Assembly: GCA_964036155.1 (NCBI GenBank)
Contig: OZ038423.1
Coordinates: 23,079,249 to 23,143,248 of the forward strand
Length of the DNA stretch: 64,000 bases
Reading direction: 5' to 3'
Source: Diploscapter coronatus
Taxonomy: Eukaryota; Nematoda; Chromadorea; Rhabditida; Rhabditidae
Both the position numbers and the translations under genes were made by a program. Under the pieces are notes generated by a model. It was not told where the DNA came from. It saw only the letters and a list, made by a program, of their open reading frames with translations, and did not search any database. Shown here one piece after another: positions 42,001-53,500 of this stretch (position 1 is its first letter; each line of letters opens with the position of its first letter).

Positions 42001-44696
42001 TCAGATACAAAGATGATGAAGTTATTGTTAGAGCGTAGTCTTGAAAATTGCAAAATTCCGTAATTTCAAATGTTTTGTTGAGAAAGATACAGTTTTAACA
42101 AAAAATTACCCGACTAATGAAGGGCACGGCGGAAATGTGCTCGAGCGGTGGCGAGTTGACGAGGTTTTGCATGCTCTGAAAGCTCCGATTTAGCCGTCAA
42201 TTTTTCACCAAATTATAGAGAATGTCTTCCAAATCGAAATAAACAAATTTCTTCCTTTTCGAAACTGAGAATGGTTTTTCAAATATGATGCTTTATGTGA
42301 TAAAGCATACCCTTTAAAAATCGTCTGATATAATTTTAACAACCTCAAATAGTCATTTCAAAATTTTGACTCAATGATAACGAATGCCCCTCAAAAACCT
42401 GTTGGTATAATTTTAGAACCCTAAAAATTTCTAGAAAAGCTACCTGCAAGCACTGCTGAGGCGATGGCAATCTGGATGCATCGTTGGAGTCGAGTCCTGA
42501 AGAAGTGTAATTCCCAGTCGAAGTTCCATTCGGCAGCGAGCGAGCTCCCGAACCAGCCGCCTTCACCGAGCGATGGCTTCCGTTGTAGCGACTAGACGAC
42601 GGACGGCCCTGGAATATTTTTGAAATCTTTGAAAGTTCGTCCTCATCAAAATATATTGGAATTGAATTTCATGAAATAACATTTCGGAATTGTCGGAACG
42701 TATTTAAGTTATTAAAAAACTAAAAGAAGTGCTTATAAATTATATAGTTGATCTATGCACGATATTTTTGAGAAAAAATATTAAAGTTCTGAATTTCTTA
42801 TCAAATGTAACCATATTTGACCGCTTCGTTAAATTCGTCAAATTTGACTAAAACCTGAAACGTATGCAAATCATTTTGATATGAGCTTCTAGATAGTTCT
42901 CAATGCAAGCATTTGAGTCACGGATTTTTTCATGAATCATTTCGACAAATCATAAAATCGACCTCTCTGACGATACCGTACACTCCGTTCTTCCCATTTC
43001 GGAAGTTCTGCACCACGGACACGAAGTCGTTGTAGCGACCGAATATGCCTGAAAATTAAAATTTGACTTAGTTTTTCAAAGATTACTTTTATTTTTCTAT
43101 AAAATAGCTGAAATTTCTATCCTTAATTTTGCAGAGAAAACTGTTTCAGGGTTTCTTTCGATGAAATCTATAAAGCTCAATTCGTTTTTGTATACCAAAT
43201 AATAAAATTATATCTTCTTGAAGGAAATAAACATTGTAGAATTAGTCAAAGTTATTGACGTCTAGGAAGAAAACGTTTCAGATAACCACTGGAAGTTATA
43301 AGTTTGTAAAGTATAATGCGAAATTTTTTCTCATTTTTTCAAAATAGAATTACTGAAAAACATCTAAATTGTGTCTAATTTGTTCGATTTTCTTGCAAAA
43401 ATACGGAAAGTTAGTTTTCATCACGTGTTTTCCGCTCATTTTTATTATTACGCCCCAGTCAATTTTTCTTAGGTTCCAAAAAATAATCTCAGCCCTTTTT
43501 GGCTGTCTATGCGCTACAGCACTTTGCGAGATTTTTCTCCGATATGGCAAGTCTTCATTCATTTCGAAGGAGTTTAATGTTACTGTCAACTTCCGAAAAA
43601 TCGCACACCGTAAAAGTAAAGAAAGCGAAGAATGTGTCAGTTTGTTATTTTTAGCCAAAAATATTTCATTTTCAAGGAAAAATATCGATTTTTAATTTCC
43701 TCATGAAATAGGCAGCAAATTTTCACGTGAATTTAAAAAAAGACATAAATTTTCTAAAATTATTGATTTTCAGGTTTTTTTTTTTAATTTGTTTATTTTG
43801 CTTTTGTTCGCTTAGATTTCGTTGACAAATTGGGATGAAAGCGCCTTGTGTATTTAGACACGGATATAGATACGAAAATAGAAAAGGAAGAGGGGAATTA
43901 TCATTATCATTGATAAGGGGGCAGTTCAATTAGATATGACAAGCCGATGGTGATAAGCGGAAACTGACAAAGAATGAGATAGGCATAATTTTTCAAAAAC
44001 TTTGATAAAATTGATCCTATCGGTTTTTGCACAAAAAGAAAATATGTCATTTAGAAAATAATCTTTGTAAAAACTTGTTTTTTCAGCGTAATTTACCAAA
44101 ATTACGTTTAAATATTTTCAAATTTTTATCCTTCCACCAAAAGACATGTGCTTTTCAATACCATTCTTAGAATTGCATGCGGCTTTTCGCTTATCAATAA
44201 TTCTGTCTATCGTTAAAAGTCAAAATTGGTCTTTCCTAGAAAGGGGTGACAGTGAAATTTAAAATTCTCTCATTTTAGAGCATTTTTTGGATTTCAATAA
44301 ATCGCAGCTCTTTTGATTCGACAAATAAGCGGAGGATTTATGGATGAGTGAATTGGACAAAAACGCGTGCAAATAAAGCGCGTCATAACCCCGACGATGA
44401 CCGAAAAAGACTATGGAATTGCGGATTTGTTGTGGATAAAAACAAAAATATCGATTTTCTAGATCATTTTTCAAAATTTAAAATTCTTTTATATGTTCCA
44501 AGCAAATCATAGGAAGTATGCTGATGGACTTGAATAATGTGATAAGTGCTTTGTTTTCGTCATGAAAATTTTTTTTTAAATTCTAAATAAGTTTCAGAAA
44601 AAAACTTAAAATAATTCAATTTGTTGGGAGAAAACGCAAAAAAGATGCCCTACCTTCAAGTCGACTTCGAATCTGGGCCTCATCGATACTGTTCAT
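36261..44696 (-). CDS. affl-2: AF4/FMR2-family (AFF) transcription elongation scaffold, likely AFFL-2 orthologue
   Basis: AFF proteins scaffold the super elongation complex with P-TEFb in the nucleus. Exons, 5' to 3': 44696-44654, 43048-42963, 42608-42444, 42175-42110, 41764-41607, 41500-41407, 41352-41317, 41121-41009, 40810-40684, 40407-40315, 40238-40158, 39846-39718, 39491-39324, 39030-38845, 38551-38388, 38300-38171, 37396-37220, 36967-36834 and 36417-36261. All phases agree and give 768 residues, starting MNSIDEAQIRSRLEGIFGRY. The N-terminus matches the AFF motif SRIQSMLGNYDEMKDFI; the centre is Lys/Glu/Arg-rich and the end matches the AFF C-terminal homology domain. From memory, C. elegans affl-2 adjoins stim-1, as here. 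The exon at 41352 may extend to 41290 through a second donor. The 3' end is uncertain because a donor at 36284 could splice onward. Confidence 0.85.
39324..42175 (-). CDS. affl-2: affl-2 exons for the charged central region
   Basis: Exons from 42175 down to 39324 code for about residues 99-453. The sequence is dominated by Lys, Glu, Arg, Asp and Ser, with likely nuclear localisation clusters (KTKKRERNRDSS and EREKRKRARLEEDERES) and KKSK/KDKD repeats. A less charged patch, KGQISLRTISPNLFKKLID, stands out near residues 363-382. Human AFF4 has short hydrophobic partner-binding motifs in its disordered linker, so this patch is a candidate partner site, by inference only. Many small phase-0 exons (36, 81, 93, 129 and 168 nt) could be skipped without a frameshift. 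Confidence 0.75.
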
Positions 44697-44816
44697 CTCC
44701 TGAATTTGTTGCACTCGGCCGTCGCGCCGCAAACCAATTCGAGAATTCGCGACGCAAATCGACGCGTCCAATCACACGATCCGATGATCAAATGCACACC
44801 CGAGATACCCGTATAT
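42444..44816 (-). CDS. affl-2: affl-2 first coding exons (AFF N-terminal homology)
   Basis: The exon 44816-44654 starts after a TTTTTCAG acceptor and contains an in-frame TGA before the ATG at 44696, so its first part is 5' UTR if it is spliced at 44816. A second acceptor inside it (AAATTCAG, next base 44699) would give an exon without that stop, in frame for an upstream coding exon. The coding part ends CTTGAAG at donor 44653 and joins 43048 to give RSRLEGIFGRYNDFVSVV. Exons 43048-42963 and 42608-42444 follow. This matches the N-terminal AFF motif that begins the P-TEFb-interacting half of the family. Confidence 0.75.
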
Positions 44817-47800
44817 CTGAAAAATCAATAACATTTTGAAAGCAAAATGTTGTCTTTTGGAGTACGAAATGAAAGAAGAAATATGACAATTTGCGAATAT
44901 CGATTTTATTGATTTTCAAAAGGAAGTGATATTTTGAGAAAGCGCATTAGTCGAGGATAGTAAAATTTCTAGGTTTGAAGTGAGACCAAATCGATAATAA
45001 ACCCCATTCGATCGGAAATAAGAAAATGGGAAAATGACGAGGGCAACTGATTGTAACAAGAAAAAAAGTACAACACATAGGTTTTGCAATATTTCATGAG
45101 GGGTAAGTTTTTTCTTCAAATTAATTTCTTATTAGTATGAGATAAAAATGAGAAGCTAGTGAAAAGCGATTGAAATAAGACAAAATAAACGGTAGAAAAA
45201 CGAGCTGTTAAAACTAAATGATGAGGTTGGAAAAAATGATTTTTTGCATAAATTCTTCTATATTTCAGAGAGTAGGATATTGATTTTTAGGTAAATATAT
45301 GATGACTTTCAAAATTGGAACCTTGCAAAAATGAGGCATCGAAAACAAAATTCAAAACCGCGAGTTATGATAAGTTGAAACTTATTCAGTCACAAAAATG
45401 AAAAACTTCGAAAGTACCTCTCGTGGTGTCGATTTTTGCAAATCTTACAGGGAAGCTGAATCAATGACGGTGCAATTCAAGAGAATTTACAAGTGCTTTT
45501 GTCCTAAAATAAGAAAGGAAAAACTGAACTTGGAAAAGTTCATAAATTTCGAAAATTTCTCGAATTCAATTAAAACTTGCGAAAAATTGCGGAAAAAGTG
45601 GCCTCATAAATTAAAGTTCCTTTTTCTGAGGATAAACGACTTAATTAACTTATTTTCGTGTTCTTTTCTTCTCCCAAAATTCGACGTCTATTTCCGAAAA
45701 CTCGCTAGAAATTGTCATTTTGCGCCTAAAGGGCAGGGACGAATTAAAAATAGGCTAAATTAAAACGTTGATAAGAAAAATGAAATTGAGATCGCGCTTT
45801 AAAAGTGAAGAGAGGGAAATATTATTGATGCTTACAAAAGTAGGAGAGATGGCGCAATTTTTCCCTAACAAGGGAAAGAAAAATACAAAGGAAAATAGCG
45901 AGCTTCTCTATGGGCAAAGGGAAAAAAGCATCGAAAAATAATATGATTTTTCGAGAATAGAGAAATAAGCATCCTACTAGATAACAAAACGAGTAATAAA
46001 GAGTGTAAGTTCTAGTCTTGAAATTGTGAAAATAGTCGGAATCTTTGAGAGAGTGTAAAGATGTCAGACAAAAGTTGCAGAAATACAGTTCAAGCGCAGA
46101 GCGAAATAATTAGCGCATTCGAGAGAGGTTAGAGTGGCGAAATAGTATTATCAAATGAAGAGTGGGAAAAGAGCGAAAAGTGAGAATTGAATGCTGAAAA
46201 CAGAACGAAACACGAAAAAGAGGGATACTCTGCATCTCTGCCTTTTCCTGTTCTTTTCTCTTTATGTTTCTCGTTTCCTCTATCACTCTAGCCTCTAGGC
46301 TTAGCACTCTCGCAGCAGCCCAGCTATTCTTATTCGCTTACCGAACTATGAAAAAGCGACTGGAGTCCGAATTTTAGCACGAGCTCTCCCATTTCCTCAT
46401 ACTATTTCTCAATTTTCCGATTCTTTCACTCTCTAATTTATTAATGCTATTTCTCCACCTCTATCTTTTATTATCTCACTTTCACATGATATCTAGAATC
46501 GCTTTCACATGAAGCATTTTGCACATACAAAACACCTTTGCAAAGCACAGCTATCAGAGGCTAGAGTAGCAGAGTAAAAAGAAAGACGCAGAGTAAGAGA
46601 AAAATGAAAGACATGAATAGGGTCCCCAAGTAGATATGGTAATTTGATGTTGGTGGCAATTTTTTTTTGGCAAAAAGATCAACAAGACTGTAAATAAGGC
46701 TATTGTGAAGAGAAAATTTCTTTAGCCGAAAGAATCTCGAAAATCCGTTGCTTGAAATGAACACATTTCGACGAGCTTCAAACTGCGTGGACGCAAAATT
46801 ACGTTGGGTTTCTTGACACAGAACCGCTTTATCAAGTTTATCGTCGATCTAGATTAGGCCTTTTGTGATATTTTGGGTTTGAAGAGTACTTCCTTGCCAA
46901 ATTTGTGATTTCAAACTAACACGTTTCCACCAGAACCGTATTTTTTTGCAAAAGGGGAGGAACTTGAGGACTCGATGTATGAAAATTGTAAAGATTGAAT
47001 AGGTTTCAGAGAAAAAAAGTAAAGAGTTGTTAAAATTCCTATGGAAGATGGTCTAAATACTCGCCATCAAGACTTCAAAGATATAGTTACTGATAGAAAA
47101 ACTGGCAAAGATAAGTTGGTTAGGGAGGAGGAAGTTACGAAAAATTACCTAAATCCAGTAGGTTTCATCAAGTATGAAATTTACAAAACTCGTAGAGAAG
47201 ATAATTAAAATTTTTCGTCAAGCACTAAAATACTGAGATACTGTTGGAAAATAGGCTGAAGTAAGTTACAGAAAGGGCAACTTGCAGAAAACGACTATAG
47301 TCCGAAGAAATGAGGAAATAAAATCGAGTTTTGCAAGGATATCAAACTTCTTCATATCTTCTTTTGATTCTTTTCATTATCCATTACACAACAAAAGAAG
47401 CAAATAAGAAGGCCTATAATCTTTCGATCAATAGGAAAGGGTATGGGATATGAAAAGATGAAAAAGATAATACACCCAGATTTTTGATCTTTAAGAATTC
47501 GCACTTTTGCAAAATCAAGATTATCACTATTCATGGAAGAAAATGCTTGAATTTTAGACATACTTTTAGAGCGTGCTCGATAAAAAATCTCGTATCAAAA
47601 AGTTGACCTGCAGCGTGGCAAAAGTACAGAGAAACAAAGTTGTTTCTAGCATGAAAATGGTAATGAGATTGAAATATCAAAATGGTAGTGGAAGAGAGAC
47701 TTTGTTTGTTGCAGTTAAAACACTCATTCACTTTTCGTTTTGATAAGAACTGAGAACTGATGATATTGATTTTGGAAAGAAACGGGTGTTTTCTATATGG

Positions 47801-49578
47801 GAAATTGCAAAAATTACGTCGTTTCATCAATCATGATCAACAAATAATTCTGGTCAAAATTTCACAGAAAATCTAGCAATATTTACCCGGTAATATCAAT
47901 CATGTTCTATCTATTTTCGGCAAAATGATTTATGATTTAAGAAGAAACGCAAAGTCGGAGATCGGAGTTTTTTTCGGAAGAGATTTATTAGTTAAAGTGG
48001 CTATTCTTCTGAGAGATAATTGGAATCCATGAAGTTTGCAAGAAAGGAAAGTTATGTTTCCGAAATGTAGAAATATGCAATTTCAGTAATGGTCCATTGA
48101 TTTGAAATACAAGAATTACTGTAAATCCTTATAATCGATTATGGTGAGGGATTACGAAAATTATGGAGAGTGAAAAAGAACAAACAAATCTGTCATTTTG
48201 CCGTCGGCGCTTATCGGTCCTATGGATTGCTGCTGCGTCCTTCGCTAATTTTTTCTTGTCTAACTTTCGTCTCTCTCAATTTCTCATACTCTTTCTTTAA
48301 TCTTTCCCTATCTCTAAATCTCATATTTATTCGTGATCTCTAGCAAATCTACGCAACAGGAGCGACTTTATTTTTTGCGTTAATGAGACGAGATAAAAAT
48401 TAGATATTTTTTGGAAAGAATACCGAATTTTTGATTGGGAAAAATATTTCTGGAAAAAAGAAGCAGGAAAACGAGAAACAGTATTAAAGAAAAGACATCA
48501 GAAATCGGAAAATAGTCCTTTCTGGAAAGAGGAAGAAAGAAAGAAAGACAGAACCTGTTTGGTTGGTTGGGTGCGAGAAGCTGCTGCCTCAGGGCGCCTT
48601 TCATTCCGTCACCGACTGTATCCTTCTTTCGCCATGCTGTTTCTCTTACTATTTCTTGCTTTCTCTGATTCTTTGGCTCTCTTCTTTCCTGGTACTATTT
48701 TATTCCTTTTCTTTCTCTCTTTACCATTCCTCAACCTCTCTCTCTGCATCTAAACATTCCACTGAATGAATGGCGATCAATTAATGGAGAAAAGAGGTGC
48801 AAAAAACATGAACACAGACGCACAACTCGACAGCAGCATTTTCATAATTGCGCAATGTGACAAGAGGAAATTGCTTTGCGTGTATGATTAGGGTAACGAT
48901 GAGGGATAGGAGAGGGTAGTATCAAAAAATATATAAACCTGCTTTGGGAAATACTGTTTGAAAAGCCTGGATCATCAAGTCTTCTAACAATCGAAATTTC
49001 GAATAGGATATTGGACCGATCTTTTCAGTCTTATGAAAAGAGTATAGAAAACAGCGAATCAACAGAAAGTTTCATAAATGAAAATTTCAAAAATTCTAAA
49101 ACCTACAGAAAAATTATGTTTTGTTAAAATTTTGCTGAAAAAATTGAATCAGCCAGTTCGCACGCTAAGAATGAGCTAGAATGACTCGCACTTGCAAGGA
49201 TTTTACTCAGGAACGATGCGAGCGAATTTGACGTCAGAAAAATTCAGAAAATTAGGGAATCGTAGGCACTTGAATTTGTAAGGTTCAAAAGAACGGTTGA
49301 TCTGTGTTTTAGGAAAATCGGAATAAAAGACTCGAGAAGAAAACCATTTTTCTACTATTTAGAAAAATGTTCTAGATTCAGAAATTTTAGGCCTGGGTTC
49401 CAAAAGAATCAAATTCAAGATTCCAGAAAATAATCGTAATTCGATTGCTTTTCAAGTTTAAAAATCAAAAGTGCAAGAAAGTGGTTTACTTAGATTTGAT
49501 GAGAAAGGAAATCAAAAATTCAAGTGAAGAGAATATAATTTTGCATCGCTTTTTTTGCAGAAAATAAAATGAACTTAC
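44817..49578. other. Large first intron of affl-2
   Basis: This 4.8 kb region carries no supported gene. An open frame at 45398-45763 is rich in Lys, Phe and Asn and looks like AT-rich chance coding. Repeats of the ACTATTTCT family occur at about 46135 (inverted), 46401, 46446 and 48648, the last three inside pyrimidine-rich tracts at 46380-46470 and 48230-48760. TAGGTTTCA words occur near 46999 and 47158. Confidence 0.6.
48230..48760 (+). repeat. Pyrimidine-rich tract with ATGCTGTTTCTCTTACTATTTCTTG
   Basis: Low-complexity TTTCTCT sequence in the affl-2 intron. It contains ATGCTGTTTCT and TTACTATTTCT side by side near 48634-48657, and two overlapping open frames that I treat as composition artefacts. 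Confidence 0.45.
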
Positions 49579-49753
49579 AATTCCACCGGATCCTTGTTTT
49601 GCACTCGTTCGGTCTCGTTCCCGTTCCGCACCGGTGCGTCGTTTACCAATCGCTCGAGTCCAAAATCGTCCAAGTTCACTCCTCTTCAATCTAGAATCCA
49701 GGAAATCACTGTCACCGTCCGATTCCCAACTTCTACAACTCGGAAATGAAGGC
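49579..49753 (-). CDS. affl-2: Candidate upstream coding exon of affl-2
   Basis: On the minus strand a TTTTCAG acceptor ends just above 49753 and a consensus GTAAGT donor follows 49579. The 175 nt between them are open in one frame for 58 codons, including RSWESDGDSDFLDSRLKRSE and GRFWTRAIGKRRTGAERERD. It ends in phase 0, which matches the inner acceptor at 44699 so that the AFF motif would follow directly. It has no ATG, so a further exon upstream is needed. The stretch RRTGAERERD resembles the ERERR-rich start of human AFF proteins, but weakly. Alternatively it is a non-coding exon. Confidence 0.4.
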
Positions 49754-50497
49754 CTGAAAATGGTATATTCAAATTTTCTCGAAAAAAACCAAAAATAATA
49801 CGTGAAAAATAGTAAACTTTAGAATGGAAGTTTCTCAGAAGACGGAATGCTTGAGGAAAAATAAGGAAAAGTCGGAGAAAAATAGTGCATGGAAAAGCGA
49901 GTTTTGCAGGAACATTCTCATGGACACGAAATTTTGAGAAAAATGTAAAACAAGGCATTGTTGAGCGAAACATCGGAAAGTCGTGAAAATCGCCCAATCG
50001 CGGACAGCAATGATCGATATTGTCGAATTTGTTCGGTATTTGCCCGCCCCCTCGCGAAAACCGCGCCGCGCGATTGCAGGAAAGGGGTTGAAAAGGGGCT
50101 CGTCATCTTCTTGCTTGCTTGCTTGTTGTGTCGTCTTTTGTCCTATCAGTTCTTCAAATCGCGCGCTCCCTCACTCCTCTGGTATGCAGGCAAAACCCCC
50201 ATTTTCACGGTCACGGTCCAAAATTTTTCCTAATTTCAACTCTAACCCCGAAAGAAATTCCTATATTTTGAAATTTTTGACATTTCCAAAAAGATCTGAA
50301 GTTTACCTCTGTTGATCGTGAAGGAATTGATTTAAAAAAAGTGGGAGACTTTGATTTTGACGGACATTTGCATTTATTGTTTTGCGTGTAAATCGAGTGC
50401 TAAATATCGATTTTTCTCGGTTGTTTTCGTGTGCTTTCTTAAGTTAACTGGGTAATTACCGTTAATTAGTCGATAATTATGCTAATTTTTCATATTC
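49754..50497. promoter_or_regulatory. Candidate bidirectional promoter between affl-2 and stim-1
   Basis: The two genes diverge from here. At about 49975-50180 the sequence becomes unusually GC- and CpG-rich for this window, with a GC-box-like TGCCCGCCCCCTCGCG near 50041-50055 and CGCGCCGCGCGATTGC near 50068. Open frames on both strands over this patch are side effects of composition. No TATA box is placed with confidence. Confidence 0.4.
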
Positions 50498-50499
50498 AG
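50498..50499 (+). promoter_or_regulatory. stim-1: Probable trans-splice (SL) acceptor of stim-1
   Basis: TTTTTCATATTCAG ends at 50499, 26 bases before the stim-1 ATG at 50526, and no upstream donor exon is evident. The first bases after the acceptor are ATG, which starts a short upstream ORF. Confidence 0.5.
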
Positions 50500-50529
50500 A
50501 TGTGCAAAGAAGCGAGTCGGGCGCAATGA
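50500..50529 (+). promoter_or_regulatory. Upstream ORF overlapping the stim-1 start
   Basis: Nine codons (MCKEASRAQ) start at the first base after the probable splice acceptor and stop with TGA at 50527-50529. The stop overlaps the stim-1 start codon as ATGA (50526-50529). If used, ribosomes would terminate on top of the main start codon, allowing reinitiation or repression. Confidence 0.45.
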
Positions 50530-53500
50530 AATTGGAGATGCTCACTTTTCGGCGGTTTTCGACGAGTTCACTAAAAATTCTGCTCATTTCCCTGCTATTC
50601 CTCAATGGATGCTTGGCAAAGGAGAAGCCGAAACGAAGTAGGGAACTTTGAAATTTCATATTTTTTGTACGTTTCAAGTACCTTCAAAGTGGAAGAGGGA
50701 TTGACGAGTTCGATTTGAGTTACTCACAATCATATCCTATCGAAATAAAATAATTGATTATGTTTCAAGAAATATAAAAGTTGAAAGAAAAGAAGCCAAG
50801 TTAATTCGAGTCTTTTCGGGTTCATAAAAAATGTTAAAAACTTGTAAAAATAGGGCTAATTTTGAGCTGAACAGCTAATGAACCATAATGTCATTTTTTC
50901 TATTATATATTTTCAGGCGTTATTGTGACACCGGACGAGGAGAAAGTCCGCGATGCTGAGGGATACAAGGCGATTTCAGAGATCCATCGCGAAATGGACG
51001 ACGACCATTCGGGCTCCATCGATAGGAAGGAGACAACAGGGGTTGGTTTTATTGGAACATTCCAAGCATATGGGTGCTAACGAGTTAGACCATATAGAGC
51101 ATGTATATAGGGGTAATCGAGGGTGCTGAGCACGAATTTGGTGGTCTTTTTTACCGGAAATGTGTTCTAGAAGTTCTAGAACACCTGCAAAGTGCAAAAT
51201 TCCCTATATAGGAAATTGACTATAACGAGTGTAGTAAACTTATTTTTATATTTTTATAGGGGTAATCGAGGGCGTAGAATGTGAATATGATGTTTATTTG
51301 CATTCCAGAACATTCTAGAACAATTTACACGGACTTCATTTAATTAAAAAGTCCCCTTATATAACGGATATTTTAGTGCATAGAATTGCACTGAATAATG
51401 CACGTTTATAGGGGTTGTTAAAGGCGTCGAATTCAAATATTAGGTTTATTTTCAGTGATAATTAGTCCCAGGAACAGAGAACTAAATTTTAAAAAAATGA
51501 AAGGATCCGAGTACCGGTCTGCCTACCCTCGTTCGTTGATTCGGAACCGGTACCAAAATTTTTCCTACCCCCGCCTAGCCTCTTTCATTGATTCGGGACC
51601 TGGGTACCGAAATTTGGCCTATTTCTGCCTATCCTCTTTCATTGCTTCGGGACCTGGTACCGAAATTTGGCCTATTTCTGCCTATCCTCGTTCGTGAATT
51701 CGAAACTCGGTACCGAATTTTCCCTATCCTCTTTCGTATTGATGCAATTTTGTATAATCCTATCCTATGCCTATTTATGAAGTGGATAAAGCCTATGCAT
51801 ATCTCACCTGTACTTCTGGTCCTAATATTTGAATTCGACGCCTTTAACAACCCCTATAAACGTGCATTATTCAGTGCAATTCTATGCACTAAAATATCCG
51901 TTATATAAGGGGACTTTTTAATTAAATGAAGTCCGTGTAAATTGTTCTAGAATGTTCTGGAATGCAAATAAACATCATATTCACATTCTACGCCCTCGAT
52001 TACCCCTATAAAAATATAAAAATAAGTTTACTACACTCGTTATAGTCAATTTCCTATATAGGGAATTTTGCACTTTGCAGGTGTTCTAGAACTTCTAGAA
52101 CACATTTCCGGTAAAAAAGACCACCAGATTCGTGCTCAGCACCCTCGATTACCCCTATATACATGCTCTATATGGTCTAACTCGTTAGCACCCATATGCT
52201 TGGAATATACCTAATTTTTTTTACAAATAGTGATCATGATGAACTGGTAAACTTTACAAGAAGTTTTTACCCTTTCATTTTTTAAAAATCTTATAATTTT
52301 CGAGCGTTCTAATACAACATTTGATAAATAACCTATTCAATTTGTGGTAGATTTTTGTGAAACATAACTTACAAAATATGAAGTCACGAAAATTCGACAA
52401 AACTACAGAAATGCTGTTGTTGTTGACAAATAGGCTTACGCGCCAAACGACCTAATAATGAGTAGGCTATGAGGAATTTTTGAAGGTGATTGAAAAATGG
52501 CTAAATAGCAAATAACCAAACGTAATTTTGAGTGGAATTAATCCCAAATCAATTTGAAACCGAGGTCACTTTTAAACTTGTTTGTATTTTGGATTGTCTC
52601 GGGATTTAGATCGGCATTTTTCCGGTACTTTGCAGTTTGGTGAACTTTTGGAAAAGTTCATGCGTTTCATGCGGAGTATTTTGTTTTCAGGAAGTTTGTT
52701 TAAATTCGGAGAATCGGTGAATTTTTACAGCGGGGGGATTAAAATTTTCAATTTTGTGCCCGAAATATGCAAGATTGTAACTCCAAAATGGCGAAGTTAG
52801 TTTTGAGTAAATGCCACAAAAGTGCGATAATCCGCTTATCAATTCTCATTCTTCCATGACATAAGAGATAAAATCTAGAGCCTAAAACCTGGAATGAAAA
52901 AATCTTGAGAACAATAACCCTTGAAAATGAGAGGGTAAAGAAATTTATCTAGCGCTTTTCCACACTACTTTTCGGGCTAGGGAAATTTCATACGCAAAAA
53001 CGCGAAAGATTATCGATTTTATCACTGATTTCGCACGGCAGACGCGAATTATTTCTGAACGATTTTAAGAAGGCGAAAAGAAGAGGGATCATTAAGAAAT
53101 TTTATGGTCTCGTCGATAAGAAAGTCGAAACTTTAGAGACGGGGAACATGAATAATGATTTTGCAAATAGGAAATCTCAACTTTTTCTTAAAAAAACCCA
53201 ACAATAATACATTGAAGACGAAAAACTTTCTGAAATTCATATTTTTACATCGTCTCTAAGAAGCATAACGCCGATGGTAAACAACAGAAAAATATGTCAT
53301 TTTTTTGAAACATATTTGAAGCTCATAGTTTTTCATTACGTCACATGAATTAATCAGTCGATCTGTGTGAAAAATTCAATTAGAAATACAAGACTTCTTG
53401 AAACGTTTATGAAAACGCGATTTGTATTAAACTTGAAATTTTTCTAGTTCATGATGGAGGACATGCAAATGCGTCAATCGGACCGAGCGCGGAAGGAGCA

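Larger units (their letters stand above)
51042..53447. other. stim-1 intron 2, mostly fold-back element plus 1.2 kb
   Basis: The 2.4 kb intron starts 17 bases before a large inverted repeat (51059-52206). The remaining 52207-53447 has no exon I can support; the open frame at 52582-52800 has no splice support. Confidence 0.6.

Noticed and set aside
43350..43695. Opposed open frames of about 100 codons in an affl-2 intron
   Set aside because: They mirror each other on the two strands, and the affl-2 exons on either side splice across them.
45398..45763. 121-codon plus-strand open frame in the affl-2 intron
   Set aside because: Lys-, Phe- and Asn-rich, with no splice partners or motif; I judge it chance, though it is the longest frame not explained by low complexity.
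49958..50315. Plus- and minus-strand open frames over the CpG-rich patch
   Set aside because: GC-rich DNA lacks stops by composition; no donor fits stim-1 or affl-2, so I call the patch promoter instead.
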